Of a DNA stretch of 64,000 bases, positions 39,080 to 50,349 are shown piece after piece (positions within the stretch are counted from its first letter, which is position 1; the number at the start of each line of letters is the position of its first letter). This DNA is from Ehretia macrophylla (taxonomy: Eukaryota > Streptophyta > Magnoliopsida > Boraginales > Ehretiaceae). The stretch lies in contig CM075771.1 in assembly GCA_037974665.1 (NCBI GenBank), positions 41,524,425 through 41,588,424 of the forward strand, read 5' to 3'. A program made the position numbers and the translations under genes. Below the pieces are notes generated by a model. That model worked only from the letters and a program-made list of their open reading frames with translations, searched no databases and had not been told where the DNA came from.

Positions 39080-41543
39080 TGTGACACCCGAGGATTTCAC
39101 TTTAAATTTATTATAATCGTTGCATACTTATGTGCGCATTTCTACGTGCATCATTTTTTCTTGCTTAATTGTTTTTATTGTGGATCACTATTCATAAAAT
39201 TTTTGACTGTTCCGAAAGCTTGATTTTAAATTTTTCCTAAGTCACTCGACATTTAAGAGGAGCCAAGAAATTTTCGTTTTGAACTTTCGAGCTTAGGAGT
39301 ATGCGTTTGAAAAATAATTTCCGTGAGTCTTGAATAGTGTTACGTTAGAATAGTGATAGTATTTAATTAAGGAGCAATTGTAATTGCAATTAGCTTTAAT
39401 TGATTAAGTTTTGAGATTTAATTAGCTTAGAATATTAAACTTATACTACATATAATAAAACTACCTCATGAAATAAAATAGAAGCTAGCACATTAGTCAT
39501 CAAAACAAATTCAGAAATTCCACCCTTGTCCCTAGCTGCTGGCCGTCCACTTCAAGAGAGAAAAGAGAGATTTTTGCTTCATCAACCAAGCACTTTGAGC
39601 TCTTAGTTTGATCTTGGGAGGTTATTGAGCAACTTAGGACCTTCAACCAAGCTTCTACATCTTCAAAATTGTGAGGGAGTCTTACTTGTTTGAGTTTAAA
39701 GTTTGTTTGCATATGTTCAAATTTATTGAATTGTCGATTATAGCTATATATCTTGTGTTGAATGCTTCCTATGAGTTATTTAAAGCCTCTAGAGCTAACT
39801 TTTGTGGTGTGATAACAAATTAAACGGTTGAATGTTGAGATTGATCAAAGAGACAATGAATAGTGCCTAAAACTAGGGTTTTGAGAAAATTGGATAATTG
39901 ACTTGAATTGATGCCTCAATTAGGTGCTCTAGACCCTAGGGAAGGTAATTGAAAAGCCACGTTAGGTTGAATCACCCGAATTCGAACTTTAGTGCATAAA
40001 TAGCTTACTTTAAAAAGGGGGTTTTGCACGTTATGCAATCCGGGCAAATTTGGGCATCGATTTGGGTATCCTTGAGCTAAGGAAGCACCTTTGGTGCTTT
40101 CGTTTCGCGAAATTGGGGTTCGGTTAGTATGGCTATAGTTCAAACCCGTTCGGGGCCTTCCCGAACTTTTGCTTCAAAAATGAGTTTTTATGACTTTAAA
40201 GGGTACTTTTAAGCTTAATTAGGAATATAGAAAGTCTAGGGTAGGTTTGAGAACCTCGAACTATGCTTAGGAGAAAGAAAGCTCGATTAAAGAAAGGGGA
40301 AAAGTAGTTTTTAGCCCTTTTAGTTGCAATTGGAACTTATTGTGTGTTAGTAGTGCCTTGTATAGAATATTTAGGATGTATTTAAGTTATTTGAGTGGAT
40401 TATTGGGATTAATTATGTTGATTGTTTTCTTTTGGCATCTATTAGTTAATATCTTGCATATATGAGCTTTTATCGTGCATATATGTGAGGGCGGCCTACT
40501 TTGTCGTCCCTCTTACGTGTTATGTGATATTATTGCTTGCTTGTGACTTGAATTGGGTTGCGCAACCTATATCGGACATGGTAGCGTCGAGAAACACGGG
40601 CGGCATCGGGCTTGCCGTGCTCCCTCGACTACCATGGTGCCTATTCCCTTCTCGCTGAGGCATACTCCACTACCCCAGAGGCGTGGTTCACCTGCTGGGC
40701 ATGGACCTACCTCGGGAGAATGGGTCGTAGGATCGGGATACATCCGGAGTATCCCAAGTGTGGTGTTTGGGTTTTGCCGGCAAAAATCGTGATACTCGTG
40801 GTTCGTGGCTCGTGATCGAAGACTTGGAAGTGGAACCGTATCCTTTTTAAAGTGATTAATAGTTTGATTTATTGTCTTGATGGTTATGTGTCTTGTATAT
40901 ATGTTTACTTGTGTTGCATATCATATTGCACGTTTACATGCTGCATCACCTCCCTCGCTGGGCAACTTTGTTGCTCACTCCTCATCTAAAATGTTTCAGG
41001 AGAAGCTGAGGTGAATCCCCAGTTATTAGAGGTAGAAGAAGAGGAAGAAGTTCAAGTAGATCAGAATCAGTGATCTTGTGTGCTGAGGTGGATTTTATGT
41101 GCTTCTTATGTGGAGTTCTTGGTGTTGATGTATTTTGAGACCATAGAGTCTTGTATATATATGTCTAGTAAATGTGTATTAAGAGTTTAAGAAAGTTGTT
41201 GGATTGTAATAATGAATTCTAGACTTTATTTTTCTCTTGCATGCTTGGAGTGTTTGTAGACCTTCATATGGAACTTAGAAGTTTATTGTAATTAACTACT
41301 TATAACTAAAATCAACTTATCTTGCATGCTTGTGTGCTTAGTAGAAAATTGTTGCTCCAAGGCTCGGATGGCCTTGTGATTGTGTTTTGGCTTCGGAGTT
41401 ATCGTGGATAAGTTGTTGTTTTTAGTTCGGATGTCTTGATTGAATGTTTACAGGTATCAGTTTTGTCCTTGGTACAGAGGAGACTCTGTCCGAGTGACGG
41501 GTCCGAGCCTGACTTAGCGTGGGGTTGGGTTCGGGGCGTTACA
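39080..41543 (+). mobile_element. Element C 5' LTR
   Basis: 2,464 bp, TG...CA termini, followed seven bases later by the primer-binding site. Contains the conserved ACTACCATGG...GATACATCCGGAGTA block near 40628-40752 and a pyrimidine-flanked CTCCCTCGCTGGGCAAC segment near 40950. All the small open frames inside are mirrored in the 3' LTR and are not genes. Confidence 0.95.
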
Positions 41544-41550
41544 CCTTAAG

Positions 41551-41562
41551 TGGTATCAGAGC
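41551..41562 (+). promoter_or_regulatory. Primer-binding site, initiator-Met tRNA (element C)
   Basis: TGGTATCAGAGC, seven bases after the 5' LTR end; identical to that of element B. Confidence 0.95.
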
Positions 41563-41851
41563 TACTAGAATGCTTGAAGCCGGGTTAAATTCCTTGGCAT
41601 GTGGGTAGAGGTCTATATGTGAAAGTGAATTATGTGAATATGTAAATGTTTAATTGTTTAAGTACTTAGATATAAGACATGCTAGCATGAAAAAGAAGGA
41701 TAAAGCTTAATATGACAAGAATATGAAAAGTTAGTATTGATTGTTGTTAAGTGTTTTATGTGTTCCAATGTGAGTAAAATGTTTGAAAACAATGTGTAAA
41801 TTATCTTGCATAGTTTATTTGCCTATTATAATATGATGTTCTTCTAGCATT

Positions 41852-44800
41852 GTGATGAGGAGACGGGGTAGACCACGGGGTGAGCCGGATGAGGCTCCTA
41901 GACAGAATGTACCAGGGCAGAATGCTGGGGCAGCCGGGAATGTACAGCAGGGTCAGGAGCCGAGCACTGCCCAGATTTTAGCTACTATGGCTACTGCGAT
42001 GAATACCATAGCACAGTTTGTGGTTCAGCAGGGTACAGCAGGTACCGGCGGAGGTAATCAGACTGCCAGAGCAGAGGGCAGTGGTACTGCGGGAGGTAAC
42101 TTATTTGATAAATTTCTGCATCATGGAGCATACAGTTTTTATGGTGAACCAGATGATATGAAAGCAGAGTTGTGGCTGAGTAAATTTGAGAAAGTTGCTG
42201 CAATACTTGAGTGTAACGATGAAAGAAAGATCAACTGTGCTACATTTTTAATGGAGGGTGATGCCGAGGCTTGGTGGCGCACTATTAGAGAAAAATGGGA
42301 TGCTGAGAGGGTTCAGCATGTATGGGCTGATTTTGTTCGTGAGTTTCGGGATAAATATGTTTCGGTTGTAGCCCGTGAGAGGCATCAGGATGAGTTTATA
42401 GCTTTGAAACAGGGGAACATGACTGTAGACCAGTATGAGGCTACCTTTACGAGACTATCTCGATATGTGCCTGCTTTAGTTCAGCCCGAGGATGTGAAAA
42501 TTCAGAGATTTATTACAGGGTTGAGGAGTGACATCATGCTTAACTTGTCCTCACAAGATTATCCGAGCTATGCTGCAGTAGTTCGGGCTGCATCGAGATA
42601 TGAGAAACGTAAGGCAGATGTGTTAGCTCAGTCTAGTCAGTCAAGCAAACGGCAGTTTCAGTCTCAGAGTCAGGGTTATCAGAGGCAGACTCAGCAGCCT
42701 AGGCAGACCCAGAGCTACCCAGGACCAGTTCAGGTACAGTCACAGCCGAGACCAGCTCAGAGCCAGCCACAGGGACAGTCACAGACTCGACCAGTGACTG
42801 CTAGATCTCAGCAGGGCAGTTCTGCCACATCTACTTATAGGACCCCTACAGGAGGAGCTGCTGCTAGGAAGAATTTACAATGTACTCATTGCAATCGTAA
42901 GGGTCACACAGAGGCTGAGTGTTGGAGGAAACTAGGCCGTTGCACGGGCTGTGGCAGTGATCAGCAAAGAGTTAGGGATTGTCCCAAGTTTAGAGGTGGT
43001 CAGGGTCAGACTTCAGGTCAGGGTGCCCAGACGAGAGCTTCAGGAGCAGCTACCGTACCACGAGGGCAGGCACGGGTATTTGCACTTGACCAGGAGGAGC
43101 TTCCAGAGACGACAGTGGTGGTGGAAGGTACTTTTCTTATTAATAGTCAGCCGGTAGTAGTTTTGATTGACACCGGGGCTACACATTCATTCATTACACC
43201 TGCATGTGCACAGTCTGCTACATTAAAAGTTGATAAACTGCCGTATGTGATTGAAGTAGGTAATCCTATGGGAACTAAATTTGTTACGGAGTCTGTGTGT
43301 AAGGATTGTAATATTTGCATTGAGGGTTGCATGTATCCTATTGATTTGATTATCATGCCATTTCGGGACTTTGAGGTTATCTTAGGGATGGATTGGTTGG
43401 GGCGGTATTATGCATGTTTGGACTGTAGGAGGAAAGTTTTGACTCTAGAAGTGCCTAACCGACCTATTATTAAAGTAACCGGGAGTCGAAAGTCTACTGG
43501 GACACGTATTATATCATCCATTAAAGCTACTAAAATGTTGAGTAAAGGCTATGATGCATACTTAGCTTATTTAATTAATCAGCCTGGAGATAAATTGAAA
43601 TTGAATGAAGTACCTGTTATAAAAGAGTTTCCGGGGGTTTTCCCTGAAGAGTTGCCTGGGTTACCACCTGATAGGGAGATTGAATTTGTGATTGACCTGT
43701 TGCCGGGAACTAGTCCTATCTCGAGAACCCCGTATAGAATGTCTTCCCCTGAGTTACAAGAATTGAAAATTCAGCTTCAGGGTTTGCTTGAGAAAGGTTT
43801 CATTCAGCCTAGTTCGTCACCGTGGGGTGCTCCCGTGTTATTTGTGAAAAAGAAAGACGGTACACTACGTTTGTGTATAGATTATCGGGGTCTGAATCAG
43901 GTAACGGTGAAAAACAAATATCCTTTGCCTTTAATTGAGGAGTTGTTTGATCAGCTACAGGGTGCTGTTGTGTTTTCGAAATTTGATTTGAGGCAGGGTT
44001 ATTACCAGTTGAGGATCAGGAAAGAGGATGTACCTAAGACTGCATTTAGAACTAGGTACGGCCATTACGAGTTTGTTGTTTTACCATTCGGGTTGACAAA
44101 TGCTCCAGCCGCTTTTATGGATTTGATGCAGAGAGTATTTCGACCCTATCTTGATCAATTTGTGGTGATTTTTATTGATGACATATTAGTGTACTCCAAA
44201 TCTGAGTCAGAGCATGAAGAGCATTTGAGGATTGTACTTAAAACCCTGCAAGAACACAAGTTGTTTGCCAAATTTAGCAAATGCGAATTCTGGTTGAAAC
44301 AGGTTGCCTTTTTAGGTCATATCATTTCCCAGGAGGGAATATCTGTTGATCCTGCTAAAATTGATGTAGTCATGTCGTGGAAAAGACCTGAAACTGTCAC
44401 GGAAGTCCGTAGTTTCTTGGGATTAGCGGGTTATTATAGGCGATTTGTTAAAGATTTTTCAAAGATTGCAGGGCCTTTGACTACTTTAACTCAGAAGAAA
44501 ACTGTGTTTAATTGGGATGATAAATGTGAAGCCAGTTTCCAGGAGTTGAAACAGCAACTTACCACTGCACCTATCCTTGCCTTGCCTGAAGGAACCGAGA
44601 ACTTGGTGATTTATAGTGACGCTTCGAAAGAAGGGTTAGGTTGTGTTTTGATGCAAAATGGTAAAGTCATAGCATATGCCTCTAGGAAATTGAAACCATA
44701 TGAACTCAATTATCCTACACATGATTTAGAGCTTGCAGCTGTTGTCTTTGCTTTGAAGAAATGGCGGCACTATTTGTGGGGCAACAAGTTTGAAATATTT

Positions 44801-46690
44801 ACTGACCATAAAAGTTTGAAATATTTGTTTTCTCAAAAAGATTTGAATATGAGGCAAAGGCGTTGGCTAGAATTGTTGAATGATTATAACTGTACCATTA
44901 GCTATTTGCCGGGAAAAGCTAATACTGTTGCAGATGCACTGAGCCGGAAAGCTTCTGTGTCTAGTTTGATAATCAAAGATTGGGAGATTGTGCAAGAACT
45001 GTGTTTATGGAAACCGAAAGCTTCTAAATCAGGTATTCAATTTGCTAGTTTACAAATCAAATCTTTATTGCTATCTAGAATCAGAGAAGCGCAGCAATCA
45101 GATTCTCAGCTGTTGAAGCTTTTAGAGAAGTCAAAAGGGGGAGAGTCCGACTTTAGGATGCATGATGATGGGCTTCTCAGGTACAGGAACAGAATTTGCA
45201 TTCCTAGTAACTCGACTGTGAAAGATGAGATTCTTGCTGAGGCTCATGCTTCTAAATATACAATTCATCCTGGAAGCACAAAAATGTATAGAGATTTGAA
45301 ACAGAATTTCTGGTGGAACAACATGAAGAGAGAGATAGCTGAGTATGTAGCTAAATGTTTGACTTGTCAGAAAGTTAAGGCAGAACATCAGAGGCCTGCG
45401 GGATTGTTGCAACCGTTGGAGATTCCGGTTTGGAAATGGGATCAGGTTACTATGGATCTTGTGTCGGATTTACCGAGATCACCACGAGGTAATGATTCGG
45501 TGTGGGTTGTAGTAGACAGGTTGACGAAGAGTTCGCATTTTATTGCTACAAAGAAAATAGATTCTCTCGATAAATTGGCTGAGCTTTATGTTGAAAATAT
45601 TGTGAGACTGCATGGAGTTCCATCTCAGATAGTGTCAGACAGGGATCCCAGGTTTACATCACAGTTCTGGCAGAAGCTACAAAAGGCTTTGGGGACTAAT
45701 TTGAGTTTTAGTACTGCTTATCACCCGCAGACGGATGGTCAGTCGGAGAGAACTATCAGGATACTGGAGGATATGTTGAGAGCCTGTGTTCTGGATTTTG
45801 GCAAGAATTGGGAGAAATATGTGCCTCTAGCAGAGTTCGCTTACAATAACAGTTATCAGGCCACTATTGGTATGGCACCCTACGAGGCACTTTATGGGCG
45901 AAAATGTCGGTCTCCGTTGTATTGGGATGAGGTAGGTGAGATGAAATCAGTCGATCCAGCTATTCTTCCGGAGATGATTAAAATGGTGGATAATGTGAGA
46001 CTTATAAAGAAAAGGATGCTTACAGCTCAGAGTCGACAGAAGAATTATGCTGATAGACGTCGACGGGACTTAGTATTTTCTAAGGGTGATCATGTTTTCT
46101 TGAAAGTCTCTCCGCGAAAAGGTTTGATTCGGCACGGCAAAGGAGGCAAACTTAGTCCTAGATACGTGGGACCATTTGAAATCACTGAGAAGGTTGGAGA
46201 TTTAGCTTACAGATTGGCCTTACCTCCGAGTTTGGGTCGGATTCATGATGTTTTTCATGTGTCACTGTTGAGAAAGTATAATCCTGATCCGTCGCATATC
46301 ATTGAGCCGGAGCCGTTAGAAATTGATGAGTCCTTAGCTTATGTTGAGAAGCCTCTTCGAGTGGTTGACCGAAAGATTCAGGAACTTAGGACTAAAAATA
46401 TTCCTATGGTAAAAGTTCTCTGGGATCATCATGGGGTTGAGGATGCCACTTGGGAGCGAGAAGATCAGATCAGAGAGAAGTATCCGGAGCTCTTTGCCGA
46501 ATCATGTAAGAATTGCGAGGACGCAATTAGTTTAAGGGGGAGAGGGTGTGACACCCGAGGATTTCACTTTAAATTTATTATAATCGTTGCATACTTATGT
46601 GCGCATTTCTACGTGCATCATTTTTTCTTGCTTAATTGTTTTTATTGTGGATCACTATTCATAAAATTTTTGACTGTTCCGAAAGCTTGA
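41852..46690 (+). CDS. Gag-Pol polyprotein of element C (1,612 codons)
   Basis: One frame from an ATG at 41852. Order with rough residues: Gag core 80-260; a Q/S-rich linker 260-335; a CCHC knuckle [14 protein letters not shown] near 344, then a second, non-canonical cysteine pair; retropepsin-type protease with DTGATHSFI near 440; reverse transcriptase 620-800 with [10 protein letters not shown] near 773; RNase H 915-1035 starting YSDASKEG; integrase with an HHCC zinc finger (HPGST...CLTCQK) near 1138-1180, and a DDE core 1195-1300 with SDRDPRF and QTDGQSERT; then a GPFEI segment and a chromodomain-like end ([18 protein letters not shown]) near 1520-1540. Order RT-RNase H-integrase and the chromodomain-like tail place it in Ty3/gypsy chromoviruses. 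The last 50 or so residues are read through the polypurine tract into the 3' LTR. Whether it is expressed cannot be seen. Confidence 0.9.
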   Translation: MMRRRGRPRGEPDEAPRQNVPGQNAGAAGNVQQGQEPSTAQILATMATAMNTIAQFVVQQGTAGTGGGNQTARAEGSGTAGGNLFDKFLHHGAYSFYGEPDDMKAELWLSKFEKVAAILECNDERKINCATFLMEGDAEAWWRTIREKWDAERVQHVWADFVREFRDKYVSVVARERHQDEFIALKQGNMTVDQYEATFTRLSRYVPALVQPEDVKIQRFITGLRSDIMLNLSSQDYPSYAAVVRAASRYEKRKADVLAQSSQSSKRQFQSQSQGYQRQTQQPRQTQSYPGPVQVQSQPRPAQSQPQGQSQTRPVTARSQQGSSATSTYRTPTGGAAARKNLQCTHCNRKGHTEAECWRKLGRCTGCGSDQQRVRDCPKFRGGQGQTSGQGAQTRASGAATVPRGQARVFALDQEELPETTVVVEGTFLINSQPVVVLIDTGATHSFITPACAQSATLKVDKLPYVIEVGNPMGTKFVTESVCKDCNICIEGCMYPIDLIIMPFRDFEVILGMDWLGRYYACLDCRRKVLTLEVPNRPIIKVTGSRKSTGTRIISSIKATKMLSKGYDAYLAYLINQPGDKLKLNEVPVIKEFPGVFPEELPGLPPDREIEFVIDLLPGTSPISRTPYRMSSPELQELKIQLQGLLEKGFIQPSSSPWGAPVLFVKKKDGTLRLCIDYRGLNQVTVKNKYPLPLIEELFDQLQGAVVFSKFDLRQGYYQLRIRKEDVPKTAFRTRYGHYEFVVLPFGLTNAPAAFMDLMQRVFRPYLDQFVVIFIDDILVYSKSESEHEEHLRIVLKTLQEHKLFAKFSKCEFWLKQVAFLGHIISQEGISVDPAKIDVVMSWKRPETVTEVRSFLGLAGYYRRFVKDFSKIAGPLTTLTQKKTVFNWDDKCEASFQELKQQLTTAPILALPEGTENLVIYSDASKEGLGCVLMQNGKVIAYASRKLKPYELNYPTHDLELAAVVFALKKWRHYLWGNKFEIFTDHKSLKYLFSQKDLNMRQRRWLELLNDYNCTISYLPGKANTVADALSRKASVSSLIIKDWEIVQELCLWKPKASKSGIQFASLQIKSLLLSRIREAQQSDSQLLKLLEKSKGGESDFRMHDDGLLRYRNRICIPSNSTVKDEILAEAHASKYTIHPGSTKMYRDLKQNFWWNNMKREIAEYVAKCLTCQKVKAEHQRPAGLLQPLEIPVWKWDQVTMDLVSDLPRSPRGNDSVWVVVDRLTKSSHFIATKKIDSLDKLAELYVENIVRLHGVPSQIVSDRDPRFTSQFWQKLQKALGTNLSFSTAYHPQTDGQSERTIRILEDMLRACVLDFGKNWEKYVPLAEFAYNNSYQATIGMAPYEALYGRKCRSPLYWDEVGEMKSVDPAILPEMIKMVDNVRLIKKRMLTAQSRQKNYADRRRRDLVFSKGDHVFLKVSPRKGLIRHGKGGKLSPRYVGPFEITEKVGDLAYRLALPPSLGRIHDVFHVSLLRKYNPDPSHIIEPEPLEIDESLAYVEKPLRVVDRKIQELRTKNIPMVKVLWDHHGVEDATWEREDQIREKYPELFAESCKNCEDAISLRGRGCDTRGFHFKFIIIVAYLCAHFYVHHFFLLNCFYCGSLFIKFLTVPKA
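46534..46546 (+). promoter_or_regulatory. Polypurine tract of element C
   Basis: AAGGGGGAGAGGG immediately before the TGTGACACCC start of the 3' LTR; the expected plus-strand primer site. Confidence 0.9.
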
Positions 46691-49010
46691 TTTTAAATTT
46701 TTCCTAAGTCACTCGACATTTAAGAGGAGCCAAGAAATTTTCGTTTTGAACTTTCGAGCTTAGGAGTATGCGTTTGAAAAATAATTTCCGTGAGTCTTGA
46801 ATAGTGTTACGTTAGAATAGTGATAGTATTTAATTAAGGAGCAATTGTAATTGCAATTAGCTTTAATTGATTAAGTTTTGAGATTTAATTAGCTTAGAAT
46901 ATTAAACTTATACTACATATAATAAAACTACCTCATGAAATAAAATAGAAGCTAGCACATTAGTCATCAAAACAAATTCAGAAATTCCACCCTTGTCCCT
47001 AGCTGCTGGCCGTCCACTTCAAGAGAGAAAAGAGAGATTTTTGCTTCATCAACCATGCACTTTGAGCTCTTAGTTTGATCTTGGGAGGTTATTGAGCAAC
47101 TTAGGACCTTCAACCAAGCTTCTACATCTTCAAAATTGTGAGGGAGTCTTACTTGTTTGAATTTAAAGTTTGTTTGCATATGTTCAAATTTATTGAATTG
47201 TCAATTATAGCTATATATCTTGTGTTGAATTCTTCCTATGAGTTATTTAAAGCCTCTAGAGCTAACTTTTGTGGTGTGATAACAAATTAAACGGTTGAAT
47301 GTTGAGATTGATCAAAGAGACAATGAATAGTGCCTAAAACTAGGGTTTTGAGAAAATTGGATAATTGACTTGAATTGATGCCTCAATTAGGTGCTCTAGA
47401 CCCTAGGGAAGGTAATTGAAAAGCCACGTTAGGTTGAATCACCCGAATTCGAACTTTAGTGCATAAATAGCTTACTTTAAAAAGGGGGTTTTGCACGTTA
47501 TGCAATCCGGGCAAATTTGGGCATCGATTTGGGTATCCTTGAGCTAAGGAAGCACCTTTGGTGCTTTCGTTTCGCGAAATTGGGGTTCGGTTAGTATGGC
47601 TATAGTTCAAACCCGTTCGGGGCCTTCCCGAACTTTTGCTTCAAAAATGAGTTTTTATGACTTTAAAGGGTACTTTTAAGCTTAATTAGGAATATAGAAA
47701 GTCTAGGGTAGGTTTGAGAACCTCGAACTATGCTTAGGAGAAAGAAAGCTCGATTAAAGAAAGGGGAAAAGTAGTTTTTAGCCCTTTTAGTTGCAATTGG
47801 AACTTATTGTGTGTTAGTAGTGCCTTGTATAGAATATTTAGGATGTATTTAAGTTATTTGAGTGGATTATTGGGATTAATTATGTTGATTGTTTTCTTTT
47901 GGCATCTATTAGTTAATATCTTGCATATATGAGCTTTTATCGTGCATATATGTGAGGGCGGCCTACTTTGTCGTCCCTCTTACGTGTTATGTGATATTAT
48001 TGCTTGCTTGTGACTTGAATTGGGTTGCGCAACCTATATCGGACATGGTAGCGTCGAGAAACACGGGCGGCATCGGGCTTGCCGTGCTCCCTCGACTACC
48101 ATGGTGCCTATTCCCTTCTCGCTGAGGCATACTCCACTACCCCAGAGGCGTGGTTCACCTGCTGGGCATGGACCTACCTCGGGAGAATGGATCGTAGGAT
48201 CGGGATACATCCGGAGTATCCCAAGTGTGGTGTTTGGGTTTTGCCGGCAAAAATCGTGATACTCGTGGTTCGTGGCTCGTGATCGAAGACTTGGAAGTGG
48301 AACCGTATCCTTTTTAAAGTGATTAATAGTTTGATTTATTGTCTTGATGGTTATGTGTCTTGTATATATGTTTACTTGTGTTGCATATCATATTGCACGT
48401 TTACATGCTGCATCACCTCCCTCGCTGGGCAACTTTGTTGCTCACTCCTCATCTAAAATGTTTCAGGAGAAGCTGAGGTGAATCCCCAGCTATTAGAGGT
48501 AGAAGAAGAGGAAGAAGTTCAAGTAGATCAGAATCAGTGATCTTGTGTGCTGAGGTGGATTTTATGTGCTTCTTATGTGGAGTTCTTGGTGTTAATGTAT
48601 TTTGAGACCATAGAGTCTTGTATATATATGTCTATTAAATGTGTATTAAAAGTTTAAGAAAGTTGTTGGATTGTAATAATGAATTCTAGACTTTATTTTT
48701 CTCTTGCATGCTTGGAGTGTTTGTAGACCTTCATATGGAACTTAGAAGTTTATTGTAATTAACTACTTATAACTAAAATCAACTTATCTTGCATGCTTGT
48801 GTGCTTAGTAGAAAATTGTTGCTCCAAGGCTCGGATGGCCTTGTGTTTGTGTTTTGGCTTCGGAGTTATCGTGGATAAGTTGTTGTTTTTAGTTCGGATG
48901 TCTTGATTGAATGTTTACAGGTATCAGTTTTGTCCTTGGTACAGAGGAGACTCTGTCCGAGTGACGGGTCCGAGCCTGACTTAGCGTGGGGTTGGGTTCG
49001 GGGCGTTACA
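46547..49010 (+). mobile_element. Element C 3' LTR
   Basis: 2,464 bp and the same length as the 5' copy, differing at about ten positions by eye. Ends GTTCGGGGCGTTACA, followed by non-element DNA CGCTCCGTGCC. Confidence 0.95.
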
Positions 49011-49267
49011 CGCTCCGTGCCTAACCTTGCCTTGTTTCCCTGGCGTAGTTGTCCCGTCTGATGTGACATAAATGCAAACAATGTTTGGCAGATGTGAACA
49101 GTACCAGGTAGGGTTGAATATTAATTGCTGCCCGACATTAGAAGTAATATAAATACCGCATTCATGCATCATTATGAAATAACTCGTGCACATTTATTAT
49201 TCTCAACTACTTACCATTGAGTTTGGACATACTAACTCATTCTCACACCCGATGGAAAACACGAGCC
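49011..49267. other. Loop remainder of the fold-back element, right of element C
   Basis: About 257 bp between the 3' LTR and the inner edge of the right arm. No coding sequence recognised. Confidence 0.6.
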
Positions 49268-50108
49268 ACCACCCCCGCGATCCCTTCTTTTGTTTTGCAG
49301 GTTAGGTAGTTGAGGTCGGATCACTGAACTCGGACGGACATTAACTTTATACCCTCATCAATACCAATTAATTAGTTATTTAACTAACTAACTAATTAAT
49401 TGTTCAATTAATTTAATATTTTTATCCATTTAATAACTATCAATTAGTTATTATTAATTCTAATAATTAATTGAAAAATTAATTAATTTTTATCATTATG
49501 GTAAAAATTAATTAACCAAATAATAAAAAATTAATTATTTAGTAATAAAAATAATTAATTTTAATTTAATGAGTAATAAACTAATTAGATTAATAATAAA
49601 TTATCCTTAATATTAATTATAATAATTAATTTAAGATTTTGTATTTATTTATTAAGTATTAATTAATTATTATCCAATTTTATAATTTAATTATCATAAA
49701 TCAATAAATTATTATTAATTTATGAAAGTATTAATTAATTAATTAATTATTAATAGTTAAACTTTTAATTAATTAATTATTTTAAAATTTATTAATAAAT
49801 AATAATTTTAATTAATTAATTAACAAGAATGAATTATAAATAATTTTAATCAATTTTTCACTATTACATTCAAATATCAGAAAATGTTTTCCTATACAAC
49901 AAACACCAAAAAATAAAATATTTTCTGGAACAATATTTTTCCCTAAAAATATTTTTCACCAACAAGTTATTTTACGACAAATGTTCAACTTTTGAAGTTT
50001 CATTGTAATATGGTCTTTGACCTACCAATTGTACTTTCATTTTCATTAATGAAACCTTTTTTCGTTGACTTAGCAAAAACAAAAACAAACAAACAAACAA
50101 ACAGAGCC
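49268..50108 (-). repeat. Right inverted arm of the fold-back element
   Basis: Reverse complement of the left arm over its inner 60-100 bases and its outer AAAATATTTTTC...ATTTTACGACAAATG block. The middle is dominated by TTAATTAA and is longer than on the left. The outermost 120 bp (49985-50108) includes DNA with no left counterpart, so the true end may be near 49986. Confidence 0.7.
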
Positions 50109-50349
50109 TTATATTGATTTTAGAGAAAATGGCTCAATTAGTCCTAAATGTTTGTTTGTTTTGACATTTTAGTCCCAAACATTTCAAATCGGACACTTTA
50201 GTTCTAAACGTTTTACATAAGAGACATAGTTAGTCCATTAGCTCATTTATATTAAATTTGCTCAAATAAGATCACGTGATTCGCACGCCACACGTAAAAA
50301 AAAATACAAGGTTAAATTAGGGATCAGGTGATGTTTTGTGATGTTTTGG
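50109..50349. other. Intergenic, with repeated TAGTCC(C/T)AAA motif
   Basis: TTAGTCCTAAATGTTTG, TTAGTCCCAAACATTT and TTAGTTCTAAACGTTT recur here at 35-45 bp spacing. No gene seen. Confidence 0.4.

Larger units (their letters stand above)
39080..49010 (+). mobile_element. Element C: young, apparently whole Ty3/gypsy chromovirus (Tekay/Del-like)
   Basis: Parts: 5' LTR 39080-41543, primer-binding site 41551-41562, gag-pol 41852-46690, polypurine tract 46534-46546, 3' LTR 46547-49010. Both LTRs are 2,464 bp, start TGTGACACCCG and end GGGGCGTTACA. By eye I see about ten base differences between them (about 0.4%), which at usual plant rates means a few hundred thousand years or less. The element looks whole. 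The five bases on either side (CCCTT and CGCTC) do not form a clean target duplication. It sits in the loop of the fold-back element. Confidence 0.95.
38436..50108. mobile_element. Fold-back / long terminal-inverted-repeat DNA element, hosting element C
   Basis: The left arm starts GGCTCCATTTGTTTGCCGTAAAAT (38436). The right side ends as its reverse complement: ATTTTACGACAAATG near 49970-49983, with a further AAACAGAGCC ending at 50108. Arms match inwards: left GTTCAGTGATCCGATCTC and CAACTACCTAACCTACAAAAC (38966-39002) pair with right GTTTTGCAGGTTAGGTAGTTG and GAGGTCGGATCACTGAAC (49290-49331), up to CACGGGGG against CCCCCGCG. Most of both arms is TTAATTAA-rich. The arms are about 0.6 and 0.85 kb; the unoccupied loop would be only about 0.3 kb. 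No transposase was seen, so it is non-autonomous. Family is uncertain (hAT or PIF/Harbinger-like ends); a clear target duplication was not found. A matching end (GGCTCCGTTTGTTT) appears at 63987. Confidence 0.75.

Noticed and set aside
39500-40815. Frames inside LTR C such as 40553-40792
   Set aside because: Mirrored exactly in the 3' LTR (48020-48259) and cover the conserved non-coding block.
41991-45412. Minus-strand frames opposite element C gag-pol
   Set aside because: Shadows of the long plus-strand frame.
38436-50108. A clear hAT (8 bp) or Tourist (TTA/TAA) target duplication at the fold-back ends
   Set aside because: Left flank CTATCTAA and right flank TTATATTG do not match convincingly, and the right end itself is uncertain, so the superfamily was left open.
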